This document shows, in pieces, positions 13,485 to 21,963 of a stretch of DNA of 22,702 bases. Positions within the stretch are counted from its first letter, which is position 1. Every line of letters starts with the position of its first letter. Both the position numbers and the translations under genes were made by a program. The stretch covers positions 1 to 22,702 of the IMG/VR virus record IMGVR_UViG_3300045973_000114; one strand, 5' to 3'. The stretch is from a virus. Under the pieces are notes generated by a model, which ran no database searches, was not told the origin of the DNA, and worked only from the letters and a program-made list of their open reading frames with translations.

Positions 13485-14447
13485 ATGGACAAAAAATTAT
13501 TATTAGTACATTTTGTTGTCGGGCCAACTTATAAGGATAGAATGATTTACAATTTACTAACATATCCTTCTTATAGTTTTTTTGATGTATTAATTTTAAC
13601 CAACGACGTTGAATATTTTTCATCAATATCACATATGATAAATGTTTTTGTTGTTGATATTGACGAGGTTAGAAAAGATTATCCATGGTCTATTGATTTA
13701 GAAACCGTACCGAAAGAAAAAATTAGTGAAGAACTCTATGCAAAAGAAATGACATCATCATGGGTGAAAGTACCGACATTAATGGAAAGGTTCGCATTTA
13801 TATGGAAAAACGCCCAAAATTATGATGGATTTCTTTTTCTAAATAGTGACGTTATTCCCGTTATGAATGAAACTCATTATGAGAAAATTTTAGACTATTT
13901 CGTGAAACCAATATCCATAAAGGGATATGAAGATAAAATAATTTTTATTCCAAGTGGAGGTGTAAATGGCGACGTTAAACTACCTAATTTAGAAGAAGAT
14001 ACACTGGAAATAAATAATCGATATAAAATAACGGATAAGCCATTAGATTTTCGGGCATTTATTCATAATGACGGTAATTTTAGAACATTTAAATTTCCTG
14101 ATAAATCAAAAATAAAACCATTTTTTGACATATTAAATACAATTGTATATGAAGTTAAAGTTGCAAAACGATTACCAAGATTAGGAGTTCACACAATATG
14201 GGATCTCCATTCCGAACAGATAGTTACAATTGCATTAAATTTAAGTGGCGCTGTTGGCTTACCTATGTCACCGTTCTCAGGAATTGAAGCCGGTGATGTT
14301 TTTAGACTTGAATCATATCCTGAAGATAAATTTTGGTTATCAGATATTATGACCCCATCAAACATAAGTAAACAGGACTTTATAGAAAAAAATAGTATCA
14401 AATTAAATGAATATTATCAAAATAATTTTCCATATAAAAACAAATGA
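13485..14447 (+). CDS. GT-A-like glycosyltransferase
   Basis: This is a 320-residue protein. LLLVHFVVG at the N-terminus starts a Rossmann-like nucleotide-sugar fold. A strand with FLFLNSDVIP at about 116-125 looks like the metal-binding DxD-type motif, and IIFIPSGGVNGD follows. Later HTIWDLHSEQI could supply donor or metal contacts. The layout suggests a GT-A enzyme, but I cannot assign a CAZy family. It starts one base after the previous stop codon, and its own stop lies within a heptamer repeat shared with the next gene's start. There is no signal peptide or membrane span, so it is a cytoplasmic enzyme like the others in this operon. Confidence 0.65.
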   Translation: MDKKLLLVHFVVGPTYKDRMIYNLLTYPSYSFFDVLILTNDVEYFSSISHMINVFVVDIDEVRKDYPWSIDLETVPKEKISEELYAKEMTSSWVKVPTLMERFAFIWKNAQNYDGFLFLNSDVIPVMNETHYEKILDYFVKPISIKGYEDKIIFIPSGGVNGDVKLPNLEEDTLEINNRYKITDKPLDFRAFIHNDGNFRTFKFPDKSKIKPFFDILNTIVYEVKVAKRLPRLGVHTIWDLHSEQIVTIALNLSGAVGLPMSPFSGIEAGDVFRLESYPEDKFWLSDIMTPSNISKQDFIEKNSIKLNEYYQNNFPYKNK

Positions 14448-14461
14448 CAAATGACAAATGA
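14441..14461 (+). repeat. CAAATGA heptamer repeat x3 at a gene junction
   Basis: Three perfect copies of CAAATGA lie end to end. Copy 1 holds the TGA stop of the upstream glycosyltransferase. Copy 2 holds the ATG of the FkbM gene at 14451. The ATGs of copies 1 and 3 lead to short dead-end frames. A unit of seven bases is not a multiple of three. Confidence 0.9.
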
Positions 14462-15161
14462 CTTTTTAAAATTATTAAAGCCACAAAACGTATTTCTCAC
14501 TAAGAAAAGAATCGGCCCGCCGGAAGATGGTGGATATGTGATGCCAGAATTCGTATTAGAAAACTGTTCCGCCCTGTTTACTTATGGCGTTGGATATGAC
14601 GAACGATATGAAGCTGAATTTTGTAAACTTTACAATAAACCTGCATACCTTTTTGATCATACGATTGGTCGTGAACCTTGGTCGGGTAACGGAATGACGT
14701 TTAAACCCGAGGGATTAGGTTATGGCGAAAACTGTAAAGAAGTGTTTGAACATTATACTGAACTTGGTATTACCGGTGATATCTTCTTGAAGATTGATGT
14801 TGAAGGATACGAATATGAGTATTTCACAAAAAGTGATACCTCAAAATTAGGTGATTATGTAATGGGTCTCAGTTTAGAAGTACATTGGTTTGAACACGGT
14901 ACTAACCGGGAAAACCTAGAAAAGATCTTATTAAATCTTAGTGAACATTTCATTCTTTGTCATGTACACGCAAACAATTGGGGATATATCCACAATTTTG
15001 ACGGGGTTGATGTACCGATTGTTCTTGAACTTTCATTTATTAACAGAAAATACGTGGATGCTTACGAACCGGACAATCAAGATTACCCAATCGAAGGTTT
15101 AGATATTCCAAATAATCCTAATGCTCCGGATTATCCGTTGACATTTTTAAAAACGTTATAA
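14451..15161 (+). CDS. FkbM-family methyltransferase
   Basis: This 236-residue protein is a probable SAM-dependent O-methyltransferase of the FkbM type, a family that often methylates sugars. RIGPPEDGGYVMPE at about 20-33 is the usual entry motif. LFTYGVGYDERYE at about 42-54 holds the SAM-binding turn, and IFLKIDVEGYEYEYF at about 111-125 is the family's K-x-D-x-EG-x-E signature. LSLEVHWFEH follows. The C-terminal part ends in a Pro/Asp-rich stretch. The start is at the second of three ATGs in the CAAATGA repeat, the only one that opens the frame. Within this operon it probably caps or decorates a glycan. Confidence 0.85.
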   Translation: MTNDFLKLLKPQNVFLTKKRIGPPEDGGYVMPEFVLENCSALFTYGVGYDERYEAEFCKLYNKPAYLFDHTIGREPWSGNGMTFKPEGLGYGENCKEVFEHYTELGITGDIFLKIDVEGYEYEYFTKSDTSKLGDYVMGLSLEVHWFEHGTNRENLEKILLNLSEHFILCHVHANNWGYIHNFDGVDVPIVLELSFINRKYVDAYEPDNQDYPIEGLDIPNNPNAPDYPLTFLKTL

Positions 15162-15164
15162 TAA

Positions 15165-16028
15165 ATGGTTATCGATAGAAGCGACGATATTACAAAGGAA
15201 TTTTATAACTTTAAAGCGGTACATGGTCATGCAGGTATTGCATTTTTAACCGAAAATAAATTTGACCATGTACCTAACATTTCGAAAGATATTCGAGTTG
15301 TTACAATATCAAATAATCTATTTCATAGTCCATTTATAAAACCATATCTTGACAATCCGGATAAACTTAATTTCACTCCGATCATTCTTGATAAACCAAG
15401 TTTAAGGTGTGGAATTGATTTAATTGAACCATTATATGAATACATTGAAAACATCAAAGAAAAATATACATTATATATTGATGCCTATGATACCGTATTA
15501 ATGAGTGATATTGACGATCCACAAGGGATGTTGGACATGTATGATTGTAAATTATTATTCAATGCTGAAGATGGTTACGGGTTTCCGGATCATGGTTGTG
15601 TTGATAAATCATATGTAAAAAAATATGCCGAATTTCATAATTGCGACGAACACATTTATTACGTAAAAAATAGAGATTTAGTATCAAAAATTAATACCGA
15701 AAATTTACAAAAACGTATTCAATGTTTTCCACTTACAAGATCTTTAAACTCGGGATTATACTTAGGGGAAACTGAGTATTTAAAGGAGATTTTGACAATT
15801 ATGATGCAATATATGTATGACGATCCCACTAAGGGTTATCCATTTGGCGAAATCGAAAATCAAAAACTTTGGCAGTATTTACAAAGTATTTGTGAAAATG
15901 AAGAAATACAAATTGACTACATGAATTTATACTTTTTATGGAATCACGATCATAAATTTACATACCCGGTTGATCATTGGGAACACTTCAATTATTTTAA
16001 TAAATTACAAACAATAAAAACCAAATAA
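15165..16028 (+). CDS. PLOD-like glycosyltransferase (procollagen galactosyl/glucosyltransferase type)
   Basis: This 287-residue protein resembles the glycosyltransferase domain of PLOD/LH3-type and GT25-related enzymes, which in animals and mimivirus glycosylate hydroxylysine of collagen-like proteins. YTLYIDAYDTVLMSD at about 101-115 contains the D-x-YD metal/donor motif. LLFNAEDGYGFPD at about 130-142 matches the family's 'F-x-AE-x-x-x-W/F-PD' block. RSLNSGLYLGE at about 192-202 matches 'LNSG-x-x-G'. A late LWNHDHKF with aromatic neighbours would sit near the acceptor. No hydroxylase domain is attached, unlike animal LH3. The neighbours are glycan enzymes and the gene spacing is three bases. 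The acceptor in this phage is unknown. Confidence 0.75.
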   Translation: MVIDRSDDITKEFYNFKAVHGHAGIAFLTENKFDHVPNISKDIRVVTISNNLFHSPFIKPYLDNPDKLNFTPIILDKPSLRCGIDLIEPLYEYIENIKEKYTLYIDAYDTVLMSDIDDPQGMLDMYDCKLLFNAEDGYGFPDHGCVDKSYVKKYAEFHNCDEHIYYVKNRDLVSKINTENLQKRIQCFPLTRSLNSGLYLGETEYLKEILTIMMQYMYDDPTKGYPFGEIENQKLWQYLQSICENEEIQIDYMNLYFLWNHDHKFTYPVDHWEHFNYFNKLQTIKTK

Positions 16029-16029
16029 A

Positions 16030-16851
16030 ATGTCAAAAACAATAGTTACTTTAACTACAATTCCATCAAGATTAACCGAATCATACGGCGATGATTTCAG
16101 ATCGTGTATTAAATCTCTTTTAGATCAATCCGTTACTGATTATGAGTTGAATATGAATATTCCGTATTTCTTGAAAACAACCGGGGAGGAATATATATTA
16201 CCGGAATCATTAATTAAACTGGAAAGTGAAACCGAAAATTTCACTATTTTTAGAACAGAAGATTACGGCCCGGGGACTAAACTCATCCCAACCGTAGAAA
16301 GATCAACCGATCCCGAGGATATTATCATTGTTGTTGACGATGATTTAGTCTACCACCATGATTTAGTTATGGTACAAAGAGAAAATCAAACCAAATGGCT
16401 TGAATCAATTGTCGGTTATGACGGATTAAGATCCAAAGATAACCTCTTCGGTGATGTGCGTGACTACTTTTTTAGTTCTAATTATCGAACAAGTAGAGTG
16501 GATATTCTTCAACACTACAAATCTGTATCATATAAACGAAGATATTTTGATGATGATTTCATTCAATTTACCAAAGATTATTTCTCGTGGAGTGATGACC
16601 TTATGATTGCCGCTTATTTCTCAATGAAAAGAAGAGAAAGAATTGCAACATTTCATGAATCTGATAGAAATTTTGTTTCATTGGAAGAATGGCAATTATA
16701 TGGTGGTGTATTTTCATTCCCGGTTTTAAGACACACTCAGCACGACAGTCTTGAAGGTTGTAACCAATTCAGACATTTGAGTATTGACGATAATAGTGGA
16801 GAACTTTTTAAGTTCATAGATCATGGATATGACCCAAAACCAGAAGTATAA
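16030..16851 (+). CDS. GT-A-like glycosyltransferase with DYGPGTKL motif
   Basis: This is a 273-residue protein. The N-terminus (IVTLTTIPSRL at 5-15, then CIKSLLDQ) is that of a GT2-like enzyme. DYGPGTKLIPTVE at about 78-90 is a recognisable signature of a glycosyltransferase group found in phages, bacteria and eukaryotes. VVDDDLVYH at about 101-109 is the DxD metal site. FSWSDDLMIAAYFSMK at about 184-199 corresponds to the acidic acceptor-side helix. No membrane span is seen. It lies one base after the PLOD-like gene and is followed by a 24-base gap before the large fusion protein. The sugar and acceptor cannot be told from sequence. Confidence 0.78.
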   Translation: MSKTIVTLTTIPSRLTESYGDDFRSCIKSLLDQSVTDYELNMNIPYFLKTTGEEYILPESLIKLESETENFTIFRTEDYGPGTKLIPTVERSTDPEDIIIVVDDDLVYHHDLVMVQRENQTKWLESIVGYDGLRSKDNLFGDVRDYFFSSNYRTSRVDILQHYKSVSYKRRYFDDDFIQFTKDYFSWSDDLMIAAYFSMKRRERIATFHESDRNFVSLEEWQLYGGVFSFPVLRHTQHDSLEGCNQFRHLSIDDNSGELFKFIDHGYDPKPEV

Positions 16852-16875
16852 TACTTAAAATTAAAATAGATACAA

Positions 16876-19800
16876 ATGAGTTTAAGCGAATTGATTAACA
16901 AATATGGTTCAGATAAAAATATAAGTGGGTACACCGAGTTATATGAAAAATTATTCGACCAAATAAAAAGAAACGTAACCGATATCTTGGAAATAGGTAT
17001 CGGTTCTGTTGACCCCGAAATGCCGAGTAGTTTTTGCGGAATTTATCAATATTTCCCTCATTATATGCCCGGAGCGTCATTACGTGTATGGAGAGATTAT
17101 TTTCCAAATGCACAAGTTTGTGGAATGGATATCGATCCAAAATGTGATTTTATTGAAGATAGAATAACTACCGTAATTTGTAGTTCAATGGATCTCGAAG
17201 CATGTGACAGATTATTAAAATCTTCAACATATGACTTCATTCTTGATGATGGTTTACATACCGGAGAAGCACAATTAAAAACTATTCAAAACCTATTCGA
17301 TAGAGTAAAAACCGGTGGATATTATATCGTTGAAGATTGTGGCGGTACGGCAATTGCTGATTTATTTACCAACCCAGAACGATTTAATGAGTTCAAAAAA
17401 ATTGCAAATGATCACGAATATTTTCTTAGAGGAAATGTCGCATTTATTAAAAAGAATTATAGTAAACGTGGGTTGATTGATACTTTCGATGAATTTATCC
17501 GAGATTACAATAAACCACCTGTATATGATGTGACAATACCTGAAGTATCAATACCGGAATATAAAACTATTTTTAGTAAGATCTATGACGATTATGGTTT
17601 TTTTGGGTCACAAGAAAGTCGTTCGGGTGATGGTAGTACCATAAATGCTACAATATTGATCCGGGAAAAAATTAAAGACTTGATCTATGATAAAAATATC
17701 AAAACCGTAGTTGATATCCCCTGTGGGGATTTTAATTGGATGAAAGAAATTGTTTTCAATTTTGATCATTATACCGGTGGTGATATCGTGGAGAAATGTA
17801 TTGAAGAAAATAATGATAAGTATGGAAGTAAACGAATTGAGTTTATTCATTTCGATTTGGTAACCGATAAAATCCCCGCAGGGGATTTATTAATTGTCCG
17901 GGATGTTATTGGTCATTTTCCTCTTGTTGATGGTGAAAAGATCGTTAAGAACATAATAGACAGTAATTGTAAATACTTGTTGGCGACATCGTGGTATGAT
18001 CCAACAAATGAAAATTTTTACCGGGAACATGTAAACGAAAACGTTGACTATGGTAGATTTTACTTTCTAAATTTAAGAAGTGCTCCATTTAACTTACCTG
18101 AACCTGAAATGTATATTGATGAGGGGGTTTTTTATGACGGAGATGGTAAAAGAAAAGGATTAGGATTATGGAATTTGGACAAGGTTCGTCAATGGTTTAC
18201 AGTTCCAACGGTTGAGGAAAAAATAGTTGTGAATAAAATTATTGAACCGGTTGACATGGATGTGTTAGACATTGATATTGTTTCACCGACATTTCATTAT
18301 ATTGGTCAACATAAAACAGGAACACAAGTAGTTCAAATAGGTGCAATGGATGGACTTAGTTATGACGATACCAGAGCATTTCTTGATATGTACAATTGGG
18401 ATGCTTTATTGGTTGAACCGATTCCAGATATGTTTGCTGAGTTGAAAGAAAACTTTAAAACCAGAACCAATTACAAATTTGAACAAAGTGCGGTTACAAC
18501 ACATGACGGTGAAGTGACTATGTTAACAATACCATTAGATGCTATAGTTAAAGAAAATTTACACCCGGGATATAAAGGAATGAGTGCAATATATCCATTG
18601 AAAAACGGATTTGGAAATGAATATCATAGAGATGTTGAAGTAAAGGCCAACCATGGTGTAGATATTTCTGTTCCGGCAATAACTTTTAACACTTTATGTG
18701 AAAAACATGACATTAAAAAAATTGACATTTTAATTTGTGATGCTGAGGGTCATGATTGGATTATTTGTGATCAATTAGATTTCAAAAAATTCCGTCCAAG
18801 TTTTGTGAGATTTGAATACTTTAATTTAACCGATGACGAAAAGGTCTTAATAGTTAAAAAATTAAAGGACAACGGATATGTTGTTTCGATAGTTAACGGA
18901 CAAGATGTTGACGGTGTGGATCAATCATTATGGAATGAAATGGGTATGATTAGCAGTCTTGAAAAAAAGGTTAAAATTGAAGGAGAATTCAATATATTCG
19001 ATTATGTGAATAAATTGACAAAAGAAGAAAAAGAAGAATTGATTACGTTCATAAATAAATCCCCGGAGATTGAGGTATTAAATAAAGATCTTACTATTGT
19101 AACCGGGTTGTGGAATATTAATAGAACCGGAAGAGATTTCAGTCATTACATCGAACATTTTAAGAATTTTTTGGACATTCCAAATTATATGTTCATTTAT
19201 ATTCAAAAGGAATATGAATATTTAGTCTGGGAAAAACGAAGTAAAAAGAATACATGTGTTAAAATTTTTGAACTGGAAGATATTAAAAGTCTTTATGACC
19301 CCTTTTGGAATAAAACACAAGAGATCAGAACCGATCCTACTTGGCTAAATTCAACCGGGGAAAATGGTTGGTTAATTAATAGTCCACAAGCAACATTGGA
19401 ATATTATAATCCTATTGTTCAATCAAAAATGTTTTTACTTAATGATGCAACAATTTGGAATCCATTTAACAATGAATATTTCATTTGGTTAGATGCAGGT
19501 ATTACGAATACCGTTTACAACAAATATTTGACTGAAGAGAGAGCGTTGGATAAAATTATTCCATATCTGAGTAATTTCCTCTTTTTATCATATCCATATG
19601 ATGCTAATGATGAAATTCATGGTTTTAATTTTAAATCAATGAATCGATTAGCCAATGATGTTGTTAAATGTGTATGTAGAGGTGGATTATTTGGCGGTAG
19701 TAAAGAGTCAATAAATCAAGCAAATAGTACTTATTACTCAACCTTAAATGCAACATTAAACAATGGTTTAATGGGAACGGAAGAAAGTGTATTCTCTATT

Positions 19801-20772
19801 ATGGCATACCGTGAACCGAATACGTATAGACGTTATGAACTGGATTATAACGGAATGATTGTTAAGTTTATTGAAGCATTATTACATGATAATGTTACCC
19901 TAGCGCCAATTGATGATAGAAAAATATCCAGACCGGTAACAAATCATGAGATTTCAAAACTTAAAACCAATCTTTATATTTTGACATTTAATTTTCCACA
20001 ACAGGTTCAACATACCATTGATTCAATGGAAAAGACCCCAGAGTGGTTAACTAAACCAAATTTAATCTTATTGGATAATTCAACCAATGAGGAAGCTAAA
20101 CAAGGTAACCGGGAAATCGCCGTAAAATATAAATTCGAATATATTGATCTGGGGGGTAATACCGGAATATGTGGAGGAAGACAGGCGGCGGCTGAACATT
20201 TCGATGCATCCGATGCTGATTTCATGTTTTTCTTTGAAGATGATATGACATCAAACCCACCAGAATTTGAAGGACAATTTTGTAGAAATGGTTTTAGAAA
20301 ATATATTCCAAACTTATATGAACTTGTTCATAAAATCATGTTAAAGGAAAACTTTGATTTTCTTAAATTAACATTCACAGAAGTATTTTTCGATAACGAC
20401 AAACAATGTTGTTGGTATAATGTTCCTCAAGAAGTGAGAACGCAATATTGGCCAGATTACGATAAATTACCGGTAAGTGGTTTAGATCCAAACGTTCCGT
20501 TAACGGAATTCAAAAACATCCGGGTAACTGATGGTTTAGCTTATATAGATGGTGATATTTATTATGCCAATTGGCCAATGATCGTCAGCAAAGAAGGAAA
20601 CAGAAAAATGTTCATTGACACAAAATGGGGTCATCCGTTCGAACAAACTTGGATGTCACATATGTTCCAATTAACCAAACAGGGTAAACTACACCCCGCT
20701 GTCCTTTTAGCCGCACCGATTTGGCACGATAGAATAAAGTATTATCAAAACGATGAAAGAAGGGAAAATTAA
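16876..20772 (+). CDS. Five-domain fusion: three methyltransferases and two glycosyltransferases
   Basis: This is a 1298-residue multi-enzyme protein. Residues about 1-195 are a class I SAM methyltransferase: KYGSDK, then ILEIGIG at 37-43, VCGMDID, DFILDDGLHTGEA and GGYYIVED. Residues about 230-440 are a second, different methyltransferase: GSQESRSGDGST, VVDIPCGDFNWM at 278-289, and LIVRDVIGHF. Residues about 470-700 are FkbM-like: VVQIGAMDG, LLVEPIP, IDILICDAEGHDW. Residues about 735-1003 resemble the HtrL/YibB glycosyltransferase family: LTIVTGLWNINR, FIWLDAGITN, GLFGGSKE. Residues about 1025-1298 are a GT2-like domain: LILLDNST, GGNTGICGGRQ, FFFEDDM at 1118-1124. The reading frame is open throughout and all catalytic motifs look intact. 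Its stop overlaps the start of the TPP-enzyme gene. Confidence 0.85.
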   Translation: MSLSELINKYGSDKNISGYTELYEKLFDQIKRNVTDILEIGIGSVDPEMPSSFCGIYQYFPHYMPGASLRVWRDYFPNAQVCGMDIDPKCDFIEDRITTVICSSMDLEACDRLLKSSTYDFILDDGLHTGEAQLKTIQNLFDRVKTGGYYIVEDCGGTAIADLFTNPERFNEFKKIANDHEYFLRGNVAFIKKNYSKRGLIDTFDEFIRDYNKPPVYDVTIPEVSIPEYKTIFSKIYDDYGFFGSQESRSGDGSTINATILIREKIKDLIYDKNIKTVVDIPCGDFNWMKEIVFNFDHYTGGDIVEKCIEENNDKYGSKRIEFIHFDLVTDKIPAGDLLIVRDVIGHFPLVDGEKIVKNIIDSNCKYLLATSWYDPTNENFYREHVNENVDYGRFYFLNLRSAPFNLPEPEMYIDEGVFYDGDGKRKGLGLWNLDKVRQWFTVPTVEEKIVVNKIIEPVDMDVLDIDIVSPTFHYIGQHKTGTQVVQIGAMDGLSYDDTRAFLDMYNWDALLVEPIPDMFAELKENFKTRTNYKFEQSAVTTHDGEVTMLTIPLDAIVKENLHPGYKGMSAIYPLKNGFGNEYHRDVEVKANHGVDISVPAITFNTLCEKHDIKKIDILICDAEGHDWIICDQLDFKKFRPSFVRFEYFNLTDDEKVLIVKKLKDNGYVVSIVNGQDVDGVDQSLWNEMGMISSLEKKVKIEGEFNIFDYVNKLTKEEKEELITFINKSPEIEVLNKDLTIVTGLWNINRTGRDFSHYIEHFKNFLDIPNYMFIYIQKEYEYLVWEKRSKKNTCVKIFELEDIKSLYDPFWNKTQEIRTDPTWLNSTGENGWLINSPQATLEYYNPIVQSKMFLLNDATIWNPFNNEYFIWLDAGITNTVYNKYLTEERALDKIIPYLSNFLFLSYPYDANDEIHGFNFKSMNRLANDVVKCVCRGGLFGGSKESINQANSTYYSTLNATLNNGLMGTEESVFSIMAYREPNTYRRYELDYNGMIVKFIEALLHDNVTLAPIDDRKISRPVTNHEISKLKTNLYILTFNFPQQVQHTIDSMEKTPEWLTKPNLILLDNSTNEEAKQGNREIAVKYKFEYIDLGGNTGICGGRQAAAEHFDASDADFMFFFEDDMTSNPPEFEGQFCRNGFRKYIPNLYELVHKIMLKENFDFLKLTFTEVFFDNDKQCCWYNVPQEVRTQYWPDYDKLPVSGLDPNVPLTEFKNIRVTDGLAYIDGDIYYANWPMIVSKEGNRKMFIDTKWGHPFEQTWMSHMFQLTKQGKLHPAVLLAAPIWHDRIKYYQNDERREN

Positions 20773-21407
20773 TGGTAACATTAACAAAAGAAGATTTAAT
20801 AAATTTTGAAACAGAGATTGGTGATCTATTTAATTCAGCACAGATTAGATCACCGATTCATCTGTACCACGGAAATGAAGATTTTATGTTTGAATTATTT
20901 AAGGACATAGATATTGAAAACGATTGGGTTTGCGGTACTTGGAGAAGTCATTATCAGGCTCTTTTAAAAGGTATTCCCCCGGAAGAATTGAAAGAACTTA
21001 TTATGAAAGGTAAATCCATGGTATTAAACGTACCGGAGCATAAATTCATATGTAGTTCTATCGTTGGGGGTATTCCCTCAATCGCGGCAGGAATTGCTCT
21101 ATCTATCAAACTACAAGATAAAACTGACAAAGTTTGGTGTTGGGTTGGCGATATGACCGCAGAAACGGGGGCATTTCATGAAGCATATAAATACAGTTTA
21201 AATAATGACCTTCCAATTACGTTTATTGTGGAAGATAATAGAAAATCTGTATGTACACCCACATCAATTGTGTGGGGTAGAGAAACCCCGTATTATTTGA
21301 ATTCCGAATATCAGGGTGGAATTTTAAGACAAAAGAATTTGATATACTACCAATATGTCAACTATAAATATCCCCACGCGGGAGCAGGTAAAAGAGTCCA
21401 ATTTTAA
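20772..21407 (+). CDS. TPP-dependent enzyme, E1-alpha-like (PP domain only)
   Basis: This 211-residue protein matches the diphosphate-binding (PP) domain of E1-alpha/transketolase-type enzymes. IRSPIHLYHGNEDF at 25-38 and GTWRSHYQALLKGI at 55-68 match E1-alpha 'RSHYHALLKG'. The TPP/Mg motif is GDMTAETGAFHEA from 126, with DN at 155-156, about 30 residues later as usual. Typical E1-alpha subunits exceed 320 residues, so this is a minimal domain. It overlaps the previous gene by one base (TAATG) and the next in the same way, so the three are translationally coupled. Its partner is the PYR-domain gene just downstream. The substrate is unknown; transfer of a two-carbon or acyl unit for a special sugar is one possibility. 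Confidence 0.85.
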   Translation: MVTLTKEDLINFETEIGDLFNSAQIRSPIHLYHGNEDFMFELFKDIDIENDWVCGTWRSHYQALLKGIPPEELKELIMKGKSMVLNVPEHKFICSSIVGGIPSIAAGIALSIKLQDKTDKVWCWVGDMTAETGAFHEAYKYSLNNDLPITFIVEDNRKSVCTPTSIVWGRETPYYLNSEYQGGILRQKNLIYYQYVNYKYPHAGAGKRVQF

Positions 21408-21943
21408 TGAAATATTTCGACGAATTAAAACGAGCAATGACTTTGTTAAGCGAACACCCAAAGGTCTTAATAATCGGTCAATCGGTACAATATGAGGGTA
21501 CAGGATTATATGAATCATTAGTCCACGTTGCATCAAATAAAAAGATGGAACTACCGGTTGCTGAATATCTACAATCCGGATTAGCTAATGGTATGGCAAT
21601 TGAAGGTATGATTCCGGTTTCAGTATATCCCAGATGGAATTTTATGCTGATGGGAACCGATCAAATAGTAAATCATTTGGATAAATTCAGAAACATGTCA
21701 GATGGTAAATATAGTCCTAAAGTGATTATACGAGTTGCCGTCGGGGGTGTTAATCTAATTGATCCCCAAGATCAACATAAAGGTAATTTCGCAGACGCAT
21801 TTAGAAGTATGACCAAGAACATTAATATTGTTGAACTACATGAACCAGAAGACATTTTCCCCCAATACGAATTAGCATTAAATAGAACTGATGGAGTTAG
21901 TACTATATTAGTTGAATTTGCTGATTATTCAAGAGAAAAATAA
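21407..21943 (+). CDS. TPP-dependent enzyme, E1-beta-like (PYR domain only)
   Basis: This 178-residue protein matches the pyrimidine-binding (PYR) domain of E1-beta/transketolase enzymes. VLIIGQSVQYEGTGLYES at about 20-37 is followed by MELPVAEYLQSGLANGMAIEG at about 47-67. Glu53 in that stretch corresponds to the glutamate that activates the TPP aminopyrimidine ring. DQIVNHLDKFRNMSDGK and VIIRVAVGG complete the domain. Normal E1-beta subunits have about 320 residues including a C-terminal transketolase domain, which is absent here. With the upstream PP-domain gene it would form one active site at the interface. This is the last gene of the coupled operon; a 20-base gap with a new box follows. 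Confidence 0.85.
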   Translation: MKYFDELKRAMTLLSEHPKVLIIGQSVQYEGTGLYESLVHVASNKKMELPVAEYLQSGLANGMAIEGMIPVSVYPRWNFMLMGTDQIVNHLDKFRNMSDGKYSPKVIIRVAVGGVNLIDPQDQHKGNFADAFRSMTKNINIVELHEPEDIFPQYELALNRTDGVSTILVEFADYSREK

Positions 21944-21951
21944 TTCGAAAT

Positions 21952-21959
21952 CTATTTAT
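21952..21959 (+). promoter_or_regulatory. TATTTAT box before the last, partial gene
   Basis: CTATTTAT on the plus strand, four bases before the ATG at 21964. It is the only such box I noticed inside the glycan region, at a point where translational coupling stops. Confidence 0.45.
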
Positions 21960-21963
21960 CTAT

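Noticed and set aside
17716-17888. Two perfect hairpins (ATCCCC/GGGGAT and AAATCCCC/GGGGATTT) inside the five-domain gene
   Set aside because: Both encode the same peptide pattern IP(C/A)GD with similar codons, so coincidence of coding is the simpler explanation; neither has a T run or gene boundary.
20772-21943. The split TPP enzyme as a degraded or frameshifted E1 gene
   Set aside because: TPP and catalytic motifs are intact in both halves, the junction is a clean TAATG overlap, and each half ends at a natural domain border.
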